Shown here: positions 9,151 through 17,482 of the stretch, one piece after another
Position numbering within the stretch: position 1 is the stretch's first letter
Layout of the letters: each line of letters begins with the position of its first letter
Source: Bacillus changyiensis
Lineage (GTDB): Bacteria > Bacillota > Bacilli > Bacillales > Bacillaceae
Length of the DNA: 64,000 bases
Direction of reading: 5' to 3'
Assembly: GCF_027706145.1 (NCBI RefSeq)
Contig: NZ_JAQFWW010000001.1
Coordinates: forward strand, 1,116,001-1,180,000
Position numbers and translations under genes: made by a program
Notes under the pieces: generated by a model
Told to the model about the DNA's origin: nothing
What the model saw: only the letters and a program-made list of their open reading frames with translations
Database searches by the model: none

Positions 9151-9454
9151 ACCCCAAAAAGGAACAAATGTTCTTTTTTAAGGTATAAAGAAACCGCGCC
9201 GGGATAAGCGCGGTTTCTAATATGTCTTAACGACAACAAAGGGGATGGGAGAAATTTTTCACGGTCAAACAAAGGGGTAAATGTTTGTTTGTGATCAATT
9301 TCACATCTTTATAATATCAAATCATGTCGACTTTTGACAACTAGTTTTATTAGTTTTCACAGTTTTGTCATAAAACATAACCAATAGCACGTCATCATAT
9401 AATGAAATAACAAGTTAAGCTTGTTATTTTTTATCAGACTATAGGAGGTTAATA
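9151..9454. other. Intergenic region: GC-rich hairpin, palindrome and promoter-like sequence
   Basis: No gene is seen in these roughly 300 bases. At 9189-9218 is a 10-bp perfect GC-rich stem (AGAAACCGCG) that could end minus-strand transcripts coming from pepF. At 9290-9305 is TGTGA-N6-TCACA, and a TATAAT at 9310-9315 with an upstream TTTGTG 16 bases away could be a plus-strand promoter for the small gene at 9455. Confidence 0.55.
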
Positions 9455-9622
9455 ATGCTGCATATTATGTTAGGGCTGATCACAACATTGGTTTTTTTCT
9501 GTTTAAATATTTTAGGATTGATGAATATGCTCCCGCTTTATATTACATCTCCCCTTTTGTTTGTCTCGCTTCTTTTTACAATTAACCGTTTTAATCAACG
9601 AAAGTCATTTAAAGGATTTTAA
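9455..9622 (+). CDS. Small two-helix membrane protein, possibly YizD-like
   Basis: A 55-residue ORF with a strong AGGAGG site five bases before the ATG. It encodes two hydrophobic stretches (residues about 5-22 and 27-43) joined by a short turn, ending in a basic tail (RFNQRKSFKGF). No catalytic motif is visible. B. subtilis carries a small gene, yizD, at this position between yjbH and pepF, so it may be the counterpart; I assign this by position and size only. Its stop codon touches the pepF stop codon, so the two genes converge with no gap. Confidence 0.65.
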   Translation: MLHIMLGLITTLVFFCLNILGLMNMLPLYITSPLLFVSLLFTINRFNQRKSFKGF

Positions 9623-11452
9623 TCACTGCTTATTCAATTTTTGAATAAGCTCTTCCATTTCATTCAGCTGTTTTTCAAATGTTTTGCATGCTGCTTCAAT
9701 CGGCTCTGATGAGGTCATGTCGACTCCCGCTTTTTTCAGCACTTCAATTGGATAATCCGAACTTCCGGATTTCAAAAATTCAAGGTACCGTTTGACTGCT
9801 GGTTTTCCTTCATTTAAAATTTGTTGACTGAGAGCTTGGGCGGCACTATAGCCTGTTGCATATTGATAGACATAATAATTGTAATAAAAATGAGGGATTC
9901 TTGCCCACTCAAGAGCAATCTCCTGATCAACTTTCATTTGTTCACCAAAATATTTTTTATTTAGATCATAATAGATCTTACACAACAAGTCAGGAGTTAG
10001 CGGCTCTCCTTCTTGAGCCTTAACATGGATAGCATGTTCAAACTCAGCAAACATGGTCTGTCTGAAAACCGTTCCTTTAAACCCTTCAAGCATGTGGTTC
10101 AAAATATAAAGACGCTGTTTCTCATCACTGAGCGTATTCAGCAAATAATGACCTAACAAAGCTTCATTTGTTGTTGAAGCAACTTCAGCGACAAAGATGC
10201 TGTAATCTCCATATGTGTATGGTTGATTTTTTCTTGTATAATAACTGTGCACAGAATGGCCAAATTCATGAACAAGTGTAAACAGCTCATTTACGTTATT
10301 TTGCCAGTTCATCATGATATATGGATTTGTTCCATACGCTCCAGATGAGTATGCACCACTTCGTTTTCCTTTGTTTTCATAAACATCGACCCAACGGTTA
10401 TTTAATCCTTCTTTTAAGATGGATGCATAATCTTCTCCTAAAGGAGCAAGACCTTTTAACATATAATCTTTCGCTTGATCGTATGACACTTTCATACCTG
10501 AACCTTTAACAAGCGGAGTATACAAGTCATACATATGGACCTCGTCAAGTTCGAGTACTTTTTTCCTAAGTGCTACATAACGGTGAAGAAGTGGTAAATG
10601 TTGATTGATCGTTTTGACAAGATGATCATAAACTTCTTCAGGTATGCTGTTGCGTGACAATGCTGCTTCTCTTGCAGACTGATACTGTCTCACTTTTGCA
10701 TAAAAGTTATGTTTTTTGATAGCACCGCTTAACGTTGAAGCCAAAGTGTTTTTGTAGCGGTCATATGTACCATACACCGCTTTAAATGCACTGCGGCGAA
10801 TATCGCGATCAGCACTTTCTAAAAGGGGGACAAAGTTACTATGGGTAATTTGTCGTTTTTCCCCATTTTCATCGGTGATCTCCGGGAATTCAAGATCAGC
10901 GTTATTAAACAAGCTAAATGTCGTTGAAGAATTGCCTAGAACATCTGAAGCTTCAGCTAATAGACCTTCTTCTTTTTCACTTAATACATGTGGGCGTTCT
11001 TTAGTGATCTCTTCAAGAGCATGGGAGTAAAGTTTTAATTCCTCTTTTTCTAAAAGAAACTGCTGGAGTTTTTCTTCCTGAATCGTTAAAATTTCGGGTA
11101 CCATATAGGCTGTTATACTCGCAGCCTGGCTATAAAGGTTTGCCGCTTTGTCATTTAAGCCTTGATAAACTGAATTTCCTGTATCTTGGTCATAGCGCAT
11201 ATGTGAGTACGCATATAATTTGTCCAACCTTTCCATAACCTTATCCTGCTGTGTCAAAGCCTCATATAAATCATCGGCTGAATGACTGAGCTTCCCTTTA
11301 AATTCGGAGAGTTTTGGCAGCAGATCTTTAACTGCTTGGAATTCTTTGTTCCAAGCGTCATCGGATGGAAAAATATCCTCAAGTCTCCAAGTGTCTGCTT
11401 CGTTCACCTCACTTCTTGCCGGCAATTTTTTCGTTTGATTTTCTTCTGTCAA
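9623..11452 (-). CDS. pepF: Oligoendopeptidase F, M3 metallopeptidase
   Basis: A cytoplasmic zinc peptidase that cleaves oligopeptides of roughly 7-17 residues. The zinc motif HEFGH lies about two thirds along, with a downstream Glu ligand region, and the N-terminal M3 oligopeptidase F domain is complete. I chose the TTG at 11452 because GAGGGG lies seven bases upstream, giving 609 residues starting MTEENQTKKLP. The same frame stays open to a TTG at 11617, which would add 55 residues with a signal-peptide-like hydrophobic stretch; that longer form cannot be excluded. In B. subtilis overproduced PepF inhibits sporulation, presumably by destroying signalling peptides. It follows coiA in the mecA-coiA-pepF order. 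Confidence 0.92.
   Translation of the reverse strand: MTEENQTKKLPARSEVNEADTWRLEDIFPSDDAWNKEFQAVKDLLPKLSEFKGKLSHSADDLYEALTQQDKVMERLDKLYAYSHMRYDQDTGNSVYQGLNDKAANLYSQAASITAYMVPEILTIQEEKLQQFLLEKEELKLYSHALEEITKERPHVLSEKEEGLLAEASDVLGNSSTTFSLFNNADLEFPEITDENGEKRQITHSNFVPLLESADRDIRRSAFKAVYGTYDRYKNTLASTLSGAIKKHNFYAKVRQYQSAREAALSRNSIPEEVYDHLVKTINQHLPLLHRYVALRKKVLELDEVHMYDLYTPLVKGSGMKVSYDQAKDYMLKGLAPLGEDYASILKEGLNNRWVDVYENKGKRSGAYSSGAYGTNPYIMMNWQNNVNELFTLVHEFGHSVHSYYTRKNQPYTYGDYSIFVAEVASTTNEALLGHYLLNTLSDEKQRLYILNHMLEGFKGTVFRQTMFAEFEHAIHVKAQEGEPLTPDLLCKIYYDLNKKYFGEQMKVDQEIALEWARIPHFYYNYYVYQYATGYSAAQALSQQILNEGKPAVKRYLEFLKSGSSDYPIEVLKKAGVDMTSSEPIEAACKTFEKQLNEMEELIQKLNKQ
9628..9650 (-). repeat. Stem-loop at the 3' end of pepF
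   Basis: A 10-bp perfect inverted repeat (GCTTATTCAA) with a three-base loop, lying within the last codons of pepF. There is no T run after it on the minus strand, so it may stabilise the mRNA end rather than terminate. Confidence 0.55.
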
Positions 11453-11667
11453 TGTCAATCCCCTCGCTTTCTTTACTCCAAGTCCATTGATGCTCAACAA
11501 ACTTGTATTGTGTTTATCTTCTGTTTTTTGACCTCCTTTTGTCAAATCATATGCCGAAAAAATGACACTTGATGCTGCAAACAGAAAACAAAATAGATAG
11601 CTTTTCACCTGATACAAAATACCGCCACCACCTTCCTTTCATTTAGAGTAAACGAAAGGCTTCATGA

Positions 11668-12819
11668 TCATTCAGAAAAATAATAAGCATCCCTTTTTAA
11701 AAGAGTTGCTAAACACGACTCCTTGTAGAGCGGTCGATTAACGTCATAAACATTTTGCTTTTTGCTTAAAAAACCTTTCTTGTACAGGTAAAAAGCATAC
11801 TCATTGACTGCATCTATTACTTTCTCCCGGTGATTCCATCTTAGTTTAAGCCGCTTTGTTTGAATCAGTTGATGCATATAGCAAACAGCAGAATCTAGGC
11901 GAAAAGGTGAGCGATCTATCATATAAAGGTAAAGATAGCCTTGCCAGACAAACACCGGGTGTGAAAAAATAGAACCTGAAGGAACGGGAATAAACACTTC
12001 TGAAGGGAAAAAAGGAAGCGAAATGTGAAGCTTTTGATAAAACAACTCCATCATTTGCTTTGTGTCCTTTGTGAAAAAACGGTGGGATGTTGTCCGGAAA
12101 TGAAGAAGGTTTCTTTTCCAGCCACTAAGCTGAAGGGATGAACACCTTTTAGATGAAGTCATGAAAGAAGTTACTCTCGTCTGTTGAAGCGGAAGATAGG
12201 TGACTGATGCCGATGATTTATTTTTCAAAAATGGGGTTAACTGGTCAAGTATGAGAAAAGCTTTTTGTTCTGGACAAAAAAACAAAAGTTTTGAATGTTT
12301 TTCTTTTCTCTGTACGAACTGCCAATGAAACTCTGAAAGCTGAAAAAAGCTGTTAGCCAATCGTTTGACACGATTTCCACCGATGATCCAAATGGGGTCA
12401 ATCCCAAGTTCAACAAGTCCAGTCGTCCGTTTTTGATAATCTGTCAAGTTGAGAGTTGCACACTGAAATTCAATTGCAATCATCTTCATTCCACATTTCA
12501 CCAATACATCTGGTCTTTGCTTAACCTTCTTTATATATGGTTCAAGGACTGGTTTTAGCCCTTGCTTTTTAAGCCATTGATAAAGAAGCTGTTTTCCTTG
12601 TAAATGATAAACACTTTCCTGTTCATAGGACACAGGACAAGCTGCATCAGGTTGATGTGCAAAATGATAGATTCTTTTTTCACCAACTTTCAGTTTCACT
12701 TCATGGTGGCAGACCGGACAGTAAAAAGAATGGCTGGTTCGTAATCTCTTCAGTTCATTAGCCCTGTATCCGTCTCCCAAACAAATGAGCTGACCTTCTT
12801 TCATTATTGCAGACAGCAC
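11668..12819 (-). CDS. coiA: Competence protein CoiA
   Basis: CoiA is a competence-induced nuclease-fold protein that promotes recombination of incoming DNA in transformable Firmicutes. The 383-residue protein has the N-terminal zinc-like cluster FYCPVCHHEV (about residues 33-42) followed by HFAHQPDAAC, and a PD-(D/E)XK-like core around VLVKCG...IAIEFQCA (about 109-124). GTG at 12819 is used, with AAGGAGA eight bases upstream; an ATG five codons later is the alternative. It lies downstream of mecA and upstream of pepF as in B. subtilis. In B. subtilis the gene belongs to the ComK regulon. Confidence 0.92.
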   Translation of the reverse strand: MLSAIMKEGQLICLGDGYRANELKRLRTSHSFYCPVCHHEVKLKVGEKRIYHFAHQPDAACPVSYEQESVYHLQGKQLLYQWLKKQGLKPVLEPYIKKVKQRPDVLVKCGMKMIAIEFQCATLNLTDYQKRTTGLVELGIDPIWIIGGNRVKRLANSFFQLSEFHWQFVQRKEKHSKLLFFCPEQKAFLILDQLTPFLKNKSSASVTYLPLQQTRVTSFMTSSKRCSSLQLSGWKRNLLHFRTTSHRFFTKDTKQMMELFYQKLHISLPFFPSEVFIPVPSGSIFSHPVFVWQGYLYLYMIDRSPFRLDSAVCYMHQLIQTKRLKLRWNHREKVIDAVNEYAFYLYKKGFLSKKQNVYDVNRPLYKESCLATLLKRDAYYFSE

Positions 12820-13143
12820 ATATCATCTCTCCTTTCTATTCTTTAGGTATTCTCCAAAAGAAAAAAGCTCTCCTTTCTTAATAAGAAAAAAGAGTTTTGA
12901 AAGTAGAAAAGCGGTGGAAATCTCCAACCGCTAAAAAACTGACTACTCATAATTTGAATTTTGCTTCTGGTGCTTGGGAATATGACAGGACTTTTTTCGT
13001 GATGATTTATCTTTCCTTGTATGCGCTGTCCCACCAGAATGGTAACACACCTTCATTTTCCCTGTTTTTGCTTCTCATAATATAGAACGTCTCATCATTC
13101 TTTCCAAACAACAATCATCCGAGATCGCTCCCGATTTTTCACA
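12820..13143 (-). other. coiA upstream region with a leader hairpin
   Basis: No convincing gene in about 320 bases between the mecA terminator and coiA. On the minus strand a stem-loop at 12910-12932 (AGCGG, bulge, TGGA pairing with TCCA, CCGCT) is followed by TTTTCTACTTTC, a weak terminator. A4-N5-T4 at 12886-12898 fits one half of a ComK box, but no clear partner at the usual spacings is visible. Short open frames here lack ribosome sites. Confidence 0.45.
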
Positions 13144-13174
13144 TAAAAAACCTTTCCCGGTCATGAGAAAGGTT
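13144..13174 (-). terminator. mecA terminator
   Basis: An 8-bp stem (AACCTTTC / GAAAGGTT) followed on the minus strand by six T, a few bases after the mecA stop codon. Confidence 0.88.
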
Positions 13175-13180
13175 GATCTA

Positions 13181-13816
13181 TTATGCAAAGTGTTTTTTTA
13201 TTGTATGAAGGGCATCATCTGCCACAATTAGTGTTCCATACTCATTAAGCATGTGAATTGTCATTTTTGATTCTGAGGCATATTCAAGCAAGATGCTCAG
13301 TTGGTTCTCAACCTCTTCATCAGGCAGTTCCTCAAAATCAACGAATAAATAATAACGATTGTCATGAGAATATAATGTAGTTTGGCAACCGCTAACAGAC
13401 ATTTTAGATAGTAAGATCAAGTCTTCAAAATCAGCAAATTTTAAAACAAACTGCAGCTTTTGTTCTTCCTCTTGTTCTTCATTTCTAAAGTCTTCTAAAA
13501 GAGCGTCAAGCGTTTCCTCTGTGTCTTGCTTTTTATCTTCAGGAATCGGCAGTTCAAGCTTTTGCCCGTCTTTTGAAAGCTGGGCCCTTGTCACAATAAT
13601 TTCCAACCCTTTATCAAGAGCCTGCACTTGAATCCAAAGGGGGCCTTCAACGGCAAACTCTTCTTCTTCGTGCACTTCATCCATCACTTCCCAAAAGAGC
13701 TCTTCACTGCGTTCTCGATTGTACCAAATTTCTTCTCTGTCAAATCCGCGATCCTCTATATCACCATAAGAAATATAGAACTTAACGGTATGTTCATTTA
13801 TTCTCTCAATTTCCAT
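13181..13816 (-). CDS. mecA: Adaptor protein MecA
   Basis: MecA targets ComK and other substrates to ClpC, activates ClpCP assembly and so represses competence. The 211-residue protein has the N-terminal substrate-binding domain (about 1-80, starting MEIERINEHT), an acidic Glu-rich linker (about 100-122) and the C-terminal ClpC-binding domain (about 125-211). This length is near the B. subtilis value of 218. It is divergent from yjbE, and the 250-bp region between holds a perfect stem-loop that may be a regulatory element. Its neighbour spx also depends on Clp proteolysis. Confidence 0.95.
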   Translation of the reverse strand: MEIERINEHTVKFYISYGDIEDRGFDREEIWYNRERSEELFWEVMDEVHEEEEFAVEGPLWIQVQALDKGLEIIVTRAQLSKDGQKLELPIPEDKKQDTEETLDALLEDFRNEEQEEEQKLQFVLKFADFEDLILLSKMSVSGCQTTLYSHDNRYYLFVDFEELPDEEVENQLSILLEYASESKMTIHMLNEYGTLIVADDALHTIKKHFA

Positions 13817-13934
13817 TTGCCAACCTTCCCTTCTTGTCGAGATGTTGAAGGGATAACTAAGCTCCCAGTTAATTGTACTTTACTACACTTTACCCAATAC
13901 GTCTACTTCTTAATCTTTCCTAAAACTCCTTTAA

Positions 13935-13968
13935 AAATGTTTTATGAGCAAAAAGTCATAAAACATTT
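13935..13968. repeat. 13-bp perfect inverted repeat between mecA and yjbE
   Basis: AAATGTTTTATGA is repeated inverted around an 8-base loop. On the minus strand, towards mecA, it is followed by TTTTTAAAGG, so it could be a leader terminator for a mecA transcript. It could equally be an operator in the shared divergent promoter region. Confidence 0.6.
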
Positions 13969-14065
13969 AAGAAATAGACTACCTTAACATAATCTTCGTC
14001 ATCTTTCATATATATCATGAGTACAAGCAACAAATGTCCGGATAGAGAAAGTGAGGTGCCATGGG

Positions 14066-14728
14066 GTGGAACAAGAGTTACTGATGCCTCTATTGATGAT
14101 CATAGGGATCGATATGATTCTCGGCGGTGATAATGCTATCGTGATTGCAATGGCAAGCCGTAATTTACCTCCTGAGCAAAGACAAACAGCGATTATTACA
14201 GGTACATGCATAGCTATTTTAATGAGAATCATGTTAACCACAACGGCAGTTTATTTATTGACAGTTCCTTATCTGCAATTGTTCGGCGGAATTTTCCTTC
14301 TTTATTTAGGATACCAACTTCTGATTGAAAAAAAGGATAGTCAGCATGTCAAAAGTGGGACATCTTTGTGGAAGGCGATTAAAATTATTGTCATTGCTGA
14401 TTTATTTATGTCTTTAGACAATGTCATTGCAGTTGCCGGTGCATCACATGGCCGTATGTGGCTTGTTGTGTTCGGATTAATGATTTCGGTCCCCATTATT
14501 ATTTGGGGAAGCAGGCTCATCCAAGTCGCTATGAGAAAGTTTCCATTACTCATATATGTTGGCAGCGGACTGCTTGCCTATACGGGCGGCGAAATGATCG
14601 TCAAAGAACAAGAACTGTCTTACTTTATGGCGAAACATAGTACGATTGAGATGGCACTTCCTACCCTTACCGTTATTTTTGTGATTTTATCCAGTATTTA
14701 TTATGAACAATTGAGTAATAAATCATAA
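14066..14728 (+). CDS. yjbE: TerC-family membrane protein YjbE
   Basis: A 220-residue polytopic membrane protein of the TerC (LysE-superfamily) group. The two hallmark acidic motifs are DMILGGDNAIVIA near the N-terminus and DLFMSLDNVIAVAG in the middle, which form a metal-binding core; in Bacillus, TerC relatives (MeeF, MeeY) export Mn2+ to metalate secreted enzymes, so metal transport is plausible. I chose the GTG at 14066, with GAGGTG seven bases upstream; an in-frame GTG at 14051 lacks a good site. It is transcribed alone, between spx and mecA as in B. subtilis. No yybP-ykoY manganese riboswitch is apparent upstream. Confidence 0.88.
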   Translation: MEQELLMPLLMIIGIDMILGGDNAIVIAMASRNLPPEQRQTAIITGTCIAILMRIMLTTTAVYLLTVPYLQLFGGIFLLYLGYQLLIEKKDSQHVKSGTSLWKAIKIIVIADLFMSLDNVIAVAGASHGRMWLVVFGLMISVPIIIWGSRLIQVAMRKFPLLIYVGSGLLAYTGGEMIVKEQELSYFMAKHSTIEMALPTLTVIFVILSSIYYEQLSNKS

Positions 14729-14755
14729 GTCATTTTTTAATACGGGGTGGGGAAC

Positions 14756-14786
14756 CAAAAAAGAAGGCCGAATTTTCAGCCTTCTG
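14756..14786 (-). terminator. spx terminator
   Basis: A 7-bp stem (AGAAGGC / GCCTTCT) followed on the minus strand by TTTTTT, between the convergent yjbE and spx genes. Confidence 0.87.
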
Positions 14787-14803
14787 CAGTTTCTTTAAGA
14801 TGC

Positions 14804-15199
14804 TTAATTGGCAAGACGTTGCGCTTCCCTTAATTGGAATGTACGCACTTTACGAGGAAGGAATCGACGGATTTCGTCTTCATTGTACCCTACCTGTAAT
14901 CGTTTCTCATCGATGAGAATCGGTCGGCGCAAAAGGCCTGGATGTTCATTAATGAGCTGGTAAAGTTCTTGAAGAGGCATGGTTTCAAGATTGACGTTCA
15001 GCTTTTGAAACACTTTAGAGCGTGTCGAAATAATTTCATCTGTTCCATCTTCTGTCATCCGTAAAATTTCTTTTATCTCGTCAATTGATAAAGGCTCTGA
15101 AAAAATATTTCTTTCTGTATATGGAATATCGTGCTCTTCTAACCACGCGCGCGCCTTTCTGCATGACGTGCAACTTGGTGATGTATATAATGTAACCAT
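14804..15199 (-). CDS. spx: Redox-sensing transcriptional regulator Spx
   Basis: Spx binds the C-terminal domain of the RNA polymerase alpha subunit and redirects transcription under disulfide stress. The 131-residue ArsC-fold protein has the redox switch Cys10-x-x-Cys13 (CTSC), Gly52 at the alpha-contact surface, Arg91-Arg92 for oxidised-state stabilisation, and a C-terminal ...RLAN tail that resembles the ClpXP-recognised end of B. subtilis Spx. AAGGAG is nine bases from the ATG. It is downstream of yjbC, with its own promoter region (15200-15333) that carries a palindrome and direct repeats. The SpxH adaptor is about 6 kb away. Confidence 0.97.
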   Translation of the reverse strand: MVTLYTSPSCTSCRKARAWLEEHDIPYTERNIFSEPLSIDEIKEILRMTEDGTDEIISTRSKVFQKLNVNLETMPLQELYQLINEHPGLLRRPILIDEKRLQVGYNEDEIRRFLPRKVRTFQLREAQRLAN

Positions 15200-15254
15200 A
15201 ATTCTTCACTCCTTGAAAAATAGAATGAAATAACTGTTTTTAAATTGAAATAAG

Positions 15255-15299
15255 TATAAAAAAGTAATCTTTATAGAGTATTATACTATAAAAAAGTAA
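15255..15299 (-). promoter_or_regulatory. spx promoter region with palindrome and flanking direct repeats
   Basis: TATAAAAAAGTAA occurs twice in direct orientation (15255-15267 and 15287-15299). Between and overlapping them is a 21-bp interrupted palindrome at 15271-15291 with half sites TTATAG and CTATAA and an inner 11-bp palindrome AGTATTATACT. Read on the minus strand this contains TAGTATAAT, a possible -10. In B. subtilis the spx promoter P3 is repressed by PerR and YodB, so an operator here is expected, but this sequence does not match the PerR consensus closely. Confidence 0.55.
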
Positions 15300-15333
15300 G
15301 TATTAACAGAGGATATCGTAATTTTTTGAGTGA

Positions 15334-15912
15334 TTAGTTTAATTGATCAAAAATATTTTTCGTCTTTTTATCCTCAACAATTTCTAATACATCCTCAACA
15401 TCTTCAAAAGGTTCGCCATACCATTTTTCATCTTTGTAAGTATGGATTTTTTCGTATGTCTCTTTCATAGCTTCATACACTTCTTCTTCTGTATTAGATT
15501 TGGGAGTCCAATACAAGATCTCCATTTTACTAACCTTACCGGTAGCCAATGATCTGCGCCGATAACCAATAGATTCAGCATGTTTAAAGTGTTCCTTTTG
15601 ATAAAATTTCAGACGCTTCGCTGTGTCAATATCATCTTCATCAATGGGTTCAACTTCAAGAAGAATCGGTTTGTTTTTCTTTTTCAGTTTCTCAATTAGT
15701 TTCGTCCCGAGCCCTTGGCCTCTCGCATCTCTTGAAACGAATAAATAGTCGATAAAAATAAAAGAATCAAACTCGGCGTACATCAAAACATAGTGTCTAC
15801 CTTCTTCTTTTTGGTAAATATCATCTCGTTCTTTTAGTAACGCCTCCATATGTTCTTTTGATTTCATCTCTTCAACCGGAAAATATCCACTTAGTTTGTC
15901 ATACCAGGCCAT
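15334..15912 (-). CDS. yjbC: GNAT-family acetyltransferase YjbC
   Basis: A 192-residue protein with an N-terminal GNAT fold: the acetyl-CoA loop RDARGQGLGTKLIEKL is at about residues 78-93. The C-terminal part (about 130-192) is acidic and charged and is not typical of small GNATs. The ATG at 15912 has AGAAGGAG eight bases upstream and gives the same length as B. subtilis YjbC. It lies just upstream of spx; the two form a yjbC-spx operon in B. subtilis. The acceptor substrate is unknown. Confidence 0.87.
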   Translation of the reverse strand: MAWYDKLSGYFPVEEMKSKEHMEALLKERDDIYQKEEGRHYVLMYAEFDSFIFIDYLFVSRDARGQGLGTKLIEKLKKKNKPILLEVEPIDEDDIDTAKRLKFYQKEHFKHAESIGYRRRSLATGKVSKMEILYWTPKSNTEEEVYEAMKETYEKIHTYKDEKWYGEPFEDVEDVLEIVEDKKTKNIFDQLN

Positions 15913-16502
15913 TCGTTTGCTCCTTCTCAATTATTATAATGATTCACACTTTACATATACCCACTTCCATTTCAATTTAAACGACCGGAAGTGATGAAAG
16001 AGCATGTTCCTAAAGCCGGCATCTATATACTAAGACGTATGTATGTTGCGAAGGTTTCATTTTTTTTTACTCTGTTAAACTTTGTTTTTGATCAATTGAT
16101 TTCAAACTTATGTTTGATATGCATATATAGTGAAGTTGGCGACCCTTTCAAATTTGTCTATTGCGAAACCGTTCTTCCAAGAAGAATCCAAGCGTAAAAA
16201 CAAAAATGATGTTACCAAAAAGCAATTCTATTCTACACCTCTTAAAAGGAGGAGGCATTAGAAGGTGAGGAATGATCGAGAGCATGTTCTAGAGCGCGTA
16301 TTCTTTGCAGCGCTTGAACTCGTTTTCCAACCCATTTAAAGAGTCTGAGCATCTCCTCATTTGGTGACTCCAAAAGGTTGGGTGAATCCTGTTTGCAATA
16401 TCAACTTCCTTTTAGGGGAGTATGGAGAGCACAACGAAGGCCTATTTTACGGTACGGAATCTTAAAAAAAGAATTTGCTGATATGTCAATGTTTGTTAAA
16501 CG
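15913..16502. other. Intergenic tract with no intact gene; possible gene remnants
   Basis: About 590 bases between yjbC and the opp terminator. Short open stretches exist on both strands: on plus an open frame ending in a basic tail at about 16258, and on minus 16242-16373, whose translation (rich in Leu/Arg, with LFKWVGKRVQALQR) looks protein-like but lacks a proper start site. An AAAAGGAGGAGG at 16244-16255 resembles a ribosome site but no gene follows. In B. subtilis a transporter gene, yjbB, occupies this slot; it is absent here, so these may be its decayed traces or unrelated sequence. Confidence 0.35.
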
Positions 16503-16545
16503 TAAAAAAGGCGTCCAAAAGCCCAAATCGACTTACTGGACAGCC
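16503..16545 (-). terminator. opp operon terminator
   Basis: On the minus strand GGCTGTCCA pairs with TGGACGCC (one bulge) around a 20-base loop and is followed by six T, 13 bases after the oppF stop codon. Confidence 0.75.
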
Positions 16546-16557
16546 CCCCAGAGACAC

Positions 16558-17481
16558 TTATTTTGACTGATACTCTTTATACTCTTTTTCAGAACACATA
16601 CAATAGTGTCCTGGTTTTATTTCGCGAAGTTCCATGCTTTCTCCATCTGTCAGTTGATGAACGGATGGGTCATACGTTTTTCGCACCCGGGTCCGTTCAT
16701 GATCTGGATCAGGAAGTGGAATAGCAGAAAGCAATGATTGTGTATATGGATGAAGTGGATTTTCGTATAATTCATCAGCTGATGCTAATTCGACAAGCTT
16801 GCCAAAATACATCACACCAATCCGATCACTAATATATTTTACCATTGATAGATCGTGTGCGATGAATAAATATGTCAGTCCTCTTTCCTTTTGTAAATCC
16901 TTCATTAAATTAACAACTTGAGCTTGGATCGAGACATCAAGTGCTGAAATCGGTTCATCAGCAATAATAAATTCAGGCTCAACCGCAAGTGCTCTGGCAA
17001 TTCCGATCCGTTGGCGCTGTCCGCCGGAAAATTCGTGTGGGTAACGATTCGCATGCTCTTTATTTAAGCCGACTAACGTTAATAATTCGTGGACTCGCTC
17101 AAGTCTTTCTCTTTTCGAGTTTGCGAGACCATGAATGTCAATTCCTTCAGCGATAATGTCCGTTACTGTCATACGCGGGTTTAACGATGCATAGGGATCT
17201 TGAAAGATCATCTGCATTTTCCGGTTGAACTCCAGTAGATGTTTAGCAGATTTTTTGCCGTGAACATTCTCTCCTTTAAATAACACTTCTCCTGACGTCG
17301 CTTGATAGAGTCGGATGATTGATCGCCCTGTTGTCGATTTTCCACAACCTGATTCTCCAACAAGCCCTAATGTTTCACCTTTATAAATATCAAAGGAAAT
17401 TCCATCAACAGCTTTGACAATTCCTTTTGGCGTTGAAAAATGCTGTTTTAAATTCTTAATTTCAAGCAGTTTTTCTGCCAT
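16558..17481 (-). CDS. oppF: Oligopeptide ABC transporter ATPase OppF
   Basis: One of the two ATPases that power peptide import through OppBC. The 307-residue protein has Walker [10 protein letters not shown] (about 43-51), signature [10 protein letters not shown], Walker B FIIADEP and the H-loop. I chose the ATG at 17481, eight bases after AGAAGG; a GTG three codons upstream overlaps the oppD stop. The C-terminal oligopeptide-ABC tail is short and carries only CMC, unlike AppF in this window, which has the usual four-cysteine tail. It is the last gene of oppABCDF. In Bacillus, Opp also brings in Phr and CSF signalling peptides. Confidence 0.95.
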   Translation of the reverse strand: MAEKLLEIKNLKQHFSTPKGIVKAVDGISFDIYKGETLGLVGESGCGKSTTGRSIIRLYQATSGEVLFKGENVHGKKSAKHLLEFNRKMQMIFQDPYASLNPRMTVTDIIAEGIDIHGLANSKRERLERVHELLTLVGLNKEHANRYPHEFSGGQRQRIGIARALAVEPEFIIADEPISALDVSIQAQVVNLMKDLQKERGLTYLFIAHDLSMVKYISDRIGVMYFGKLVELASADELYENPLHPYTQSLLSAIPLPDPDHERTRVRKTYDPSVHQLTDGESMELREIKPGHYCMCSEKEYKEYQSK

Positions 17482-17482
17482 A

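Noticed and set aside
9189-9218. GC-rich hairpin considered as a spxH terminator or small RNA
   Set aside because: No T run on the plus strand and a separate hairpin already follows spxH; kept only as a possible end for minus-strand read-through.
12843-13034. Minus-strand 63-codon ORF upstream of coiA
   Set aside because: No ribosome site, low-complexity translation, and overlaps a stem-loop; read as a chance frame.
13817-14065. Possible yybP-ykoY manganese riboswitch upstream of yjbE (TerC family)
   Set aside because: The conserved paired loops of that class are not present in this interval.
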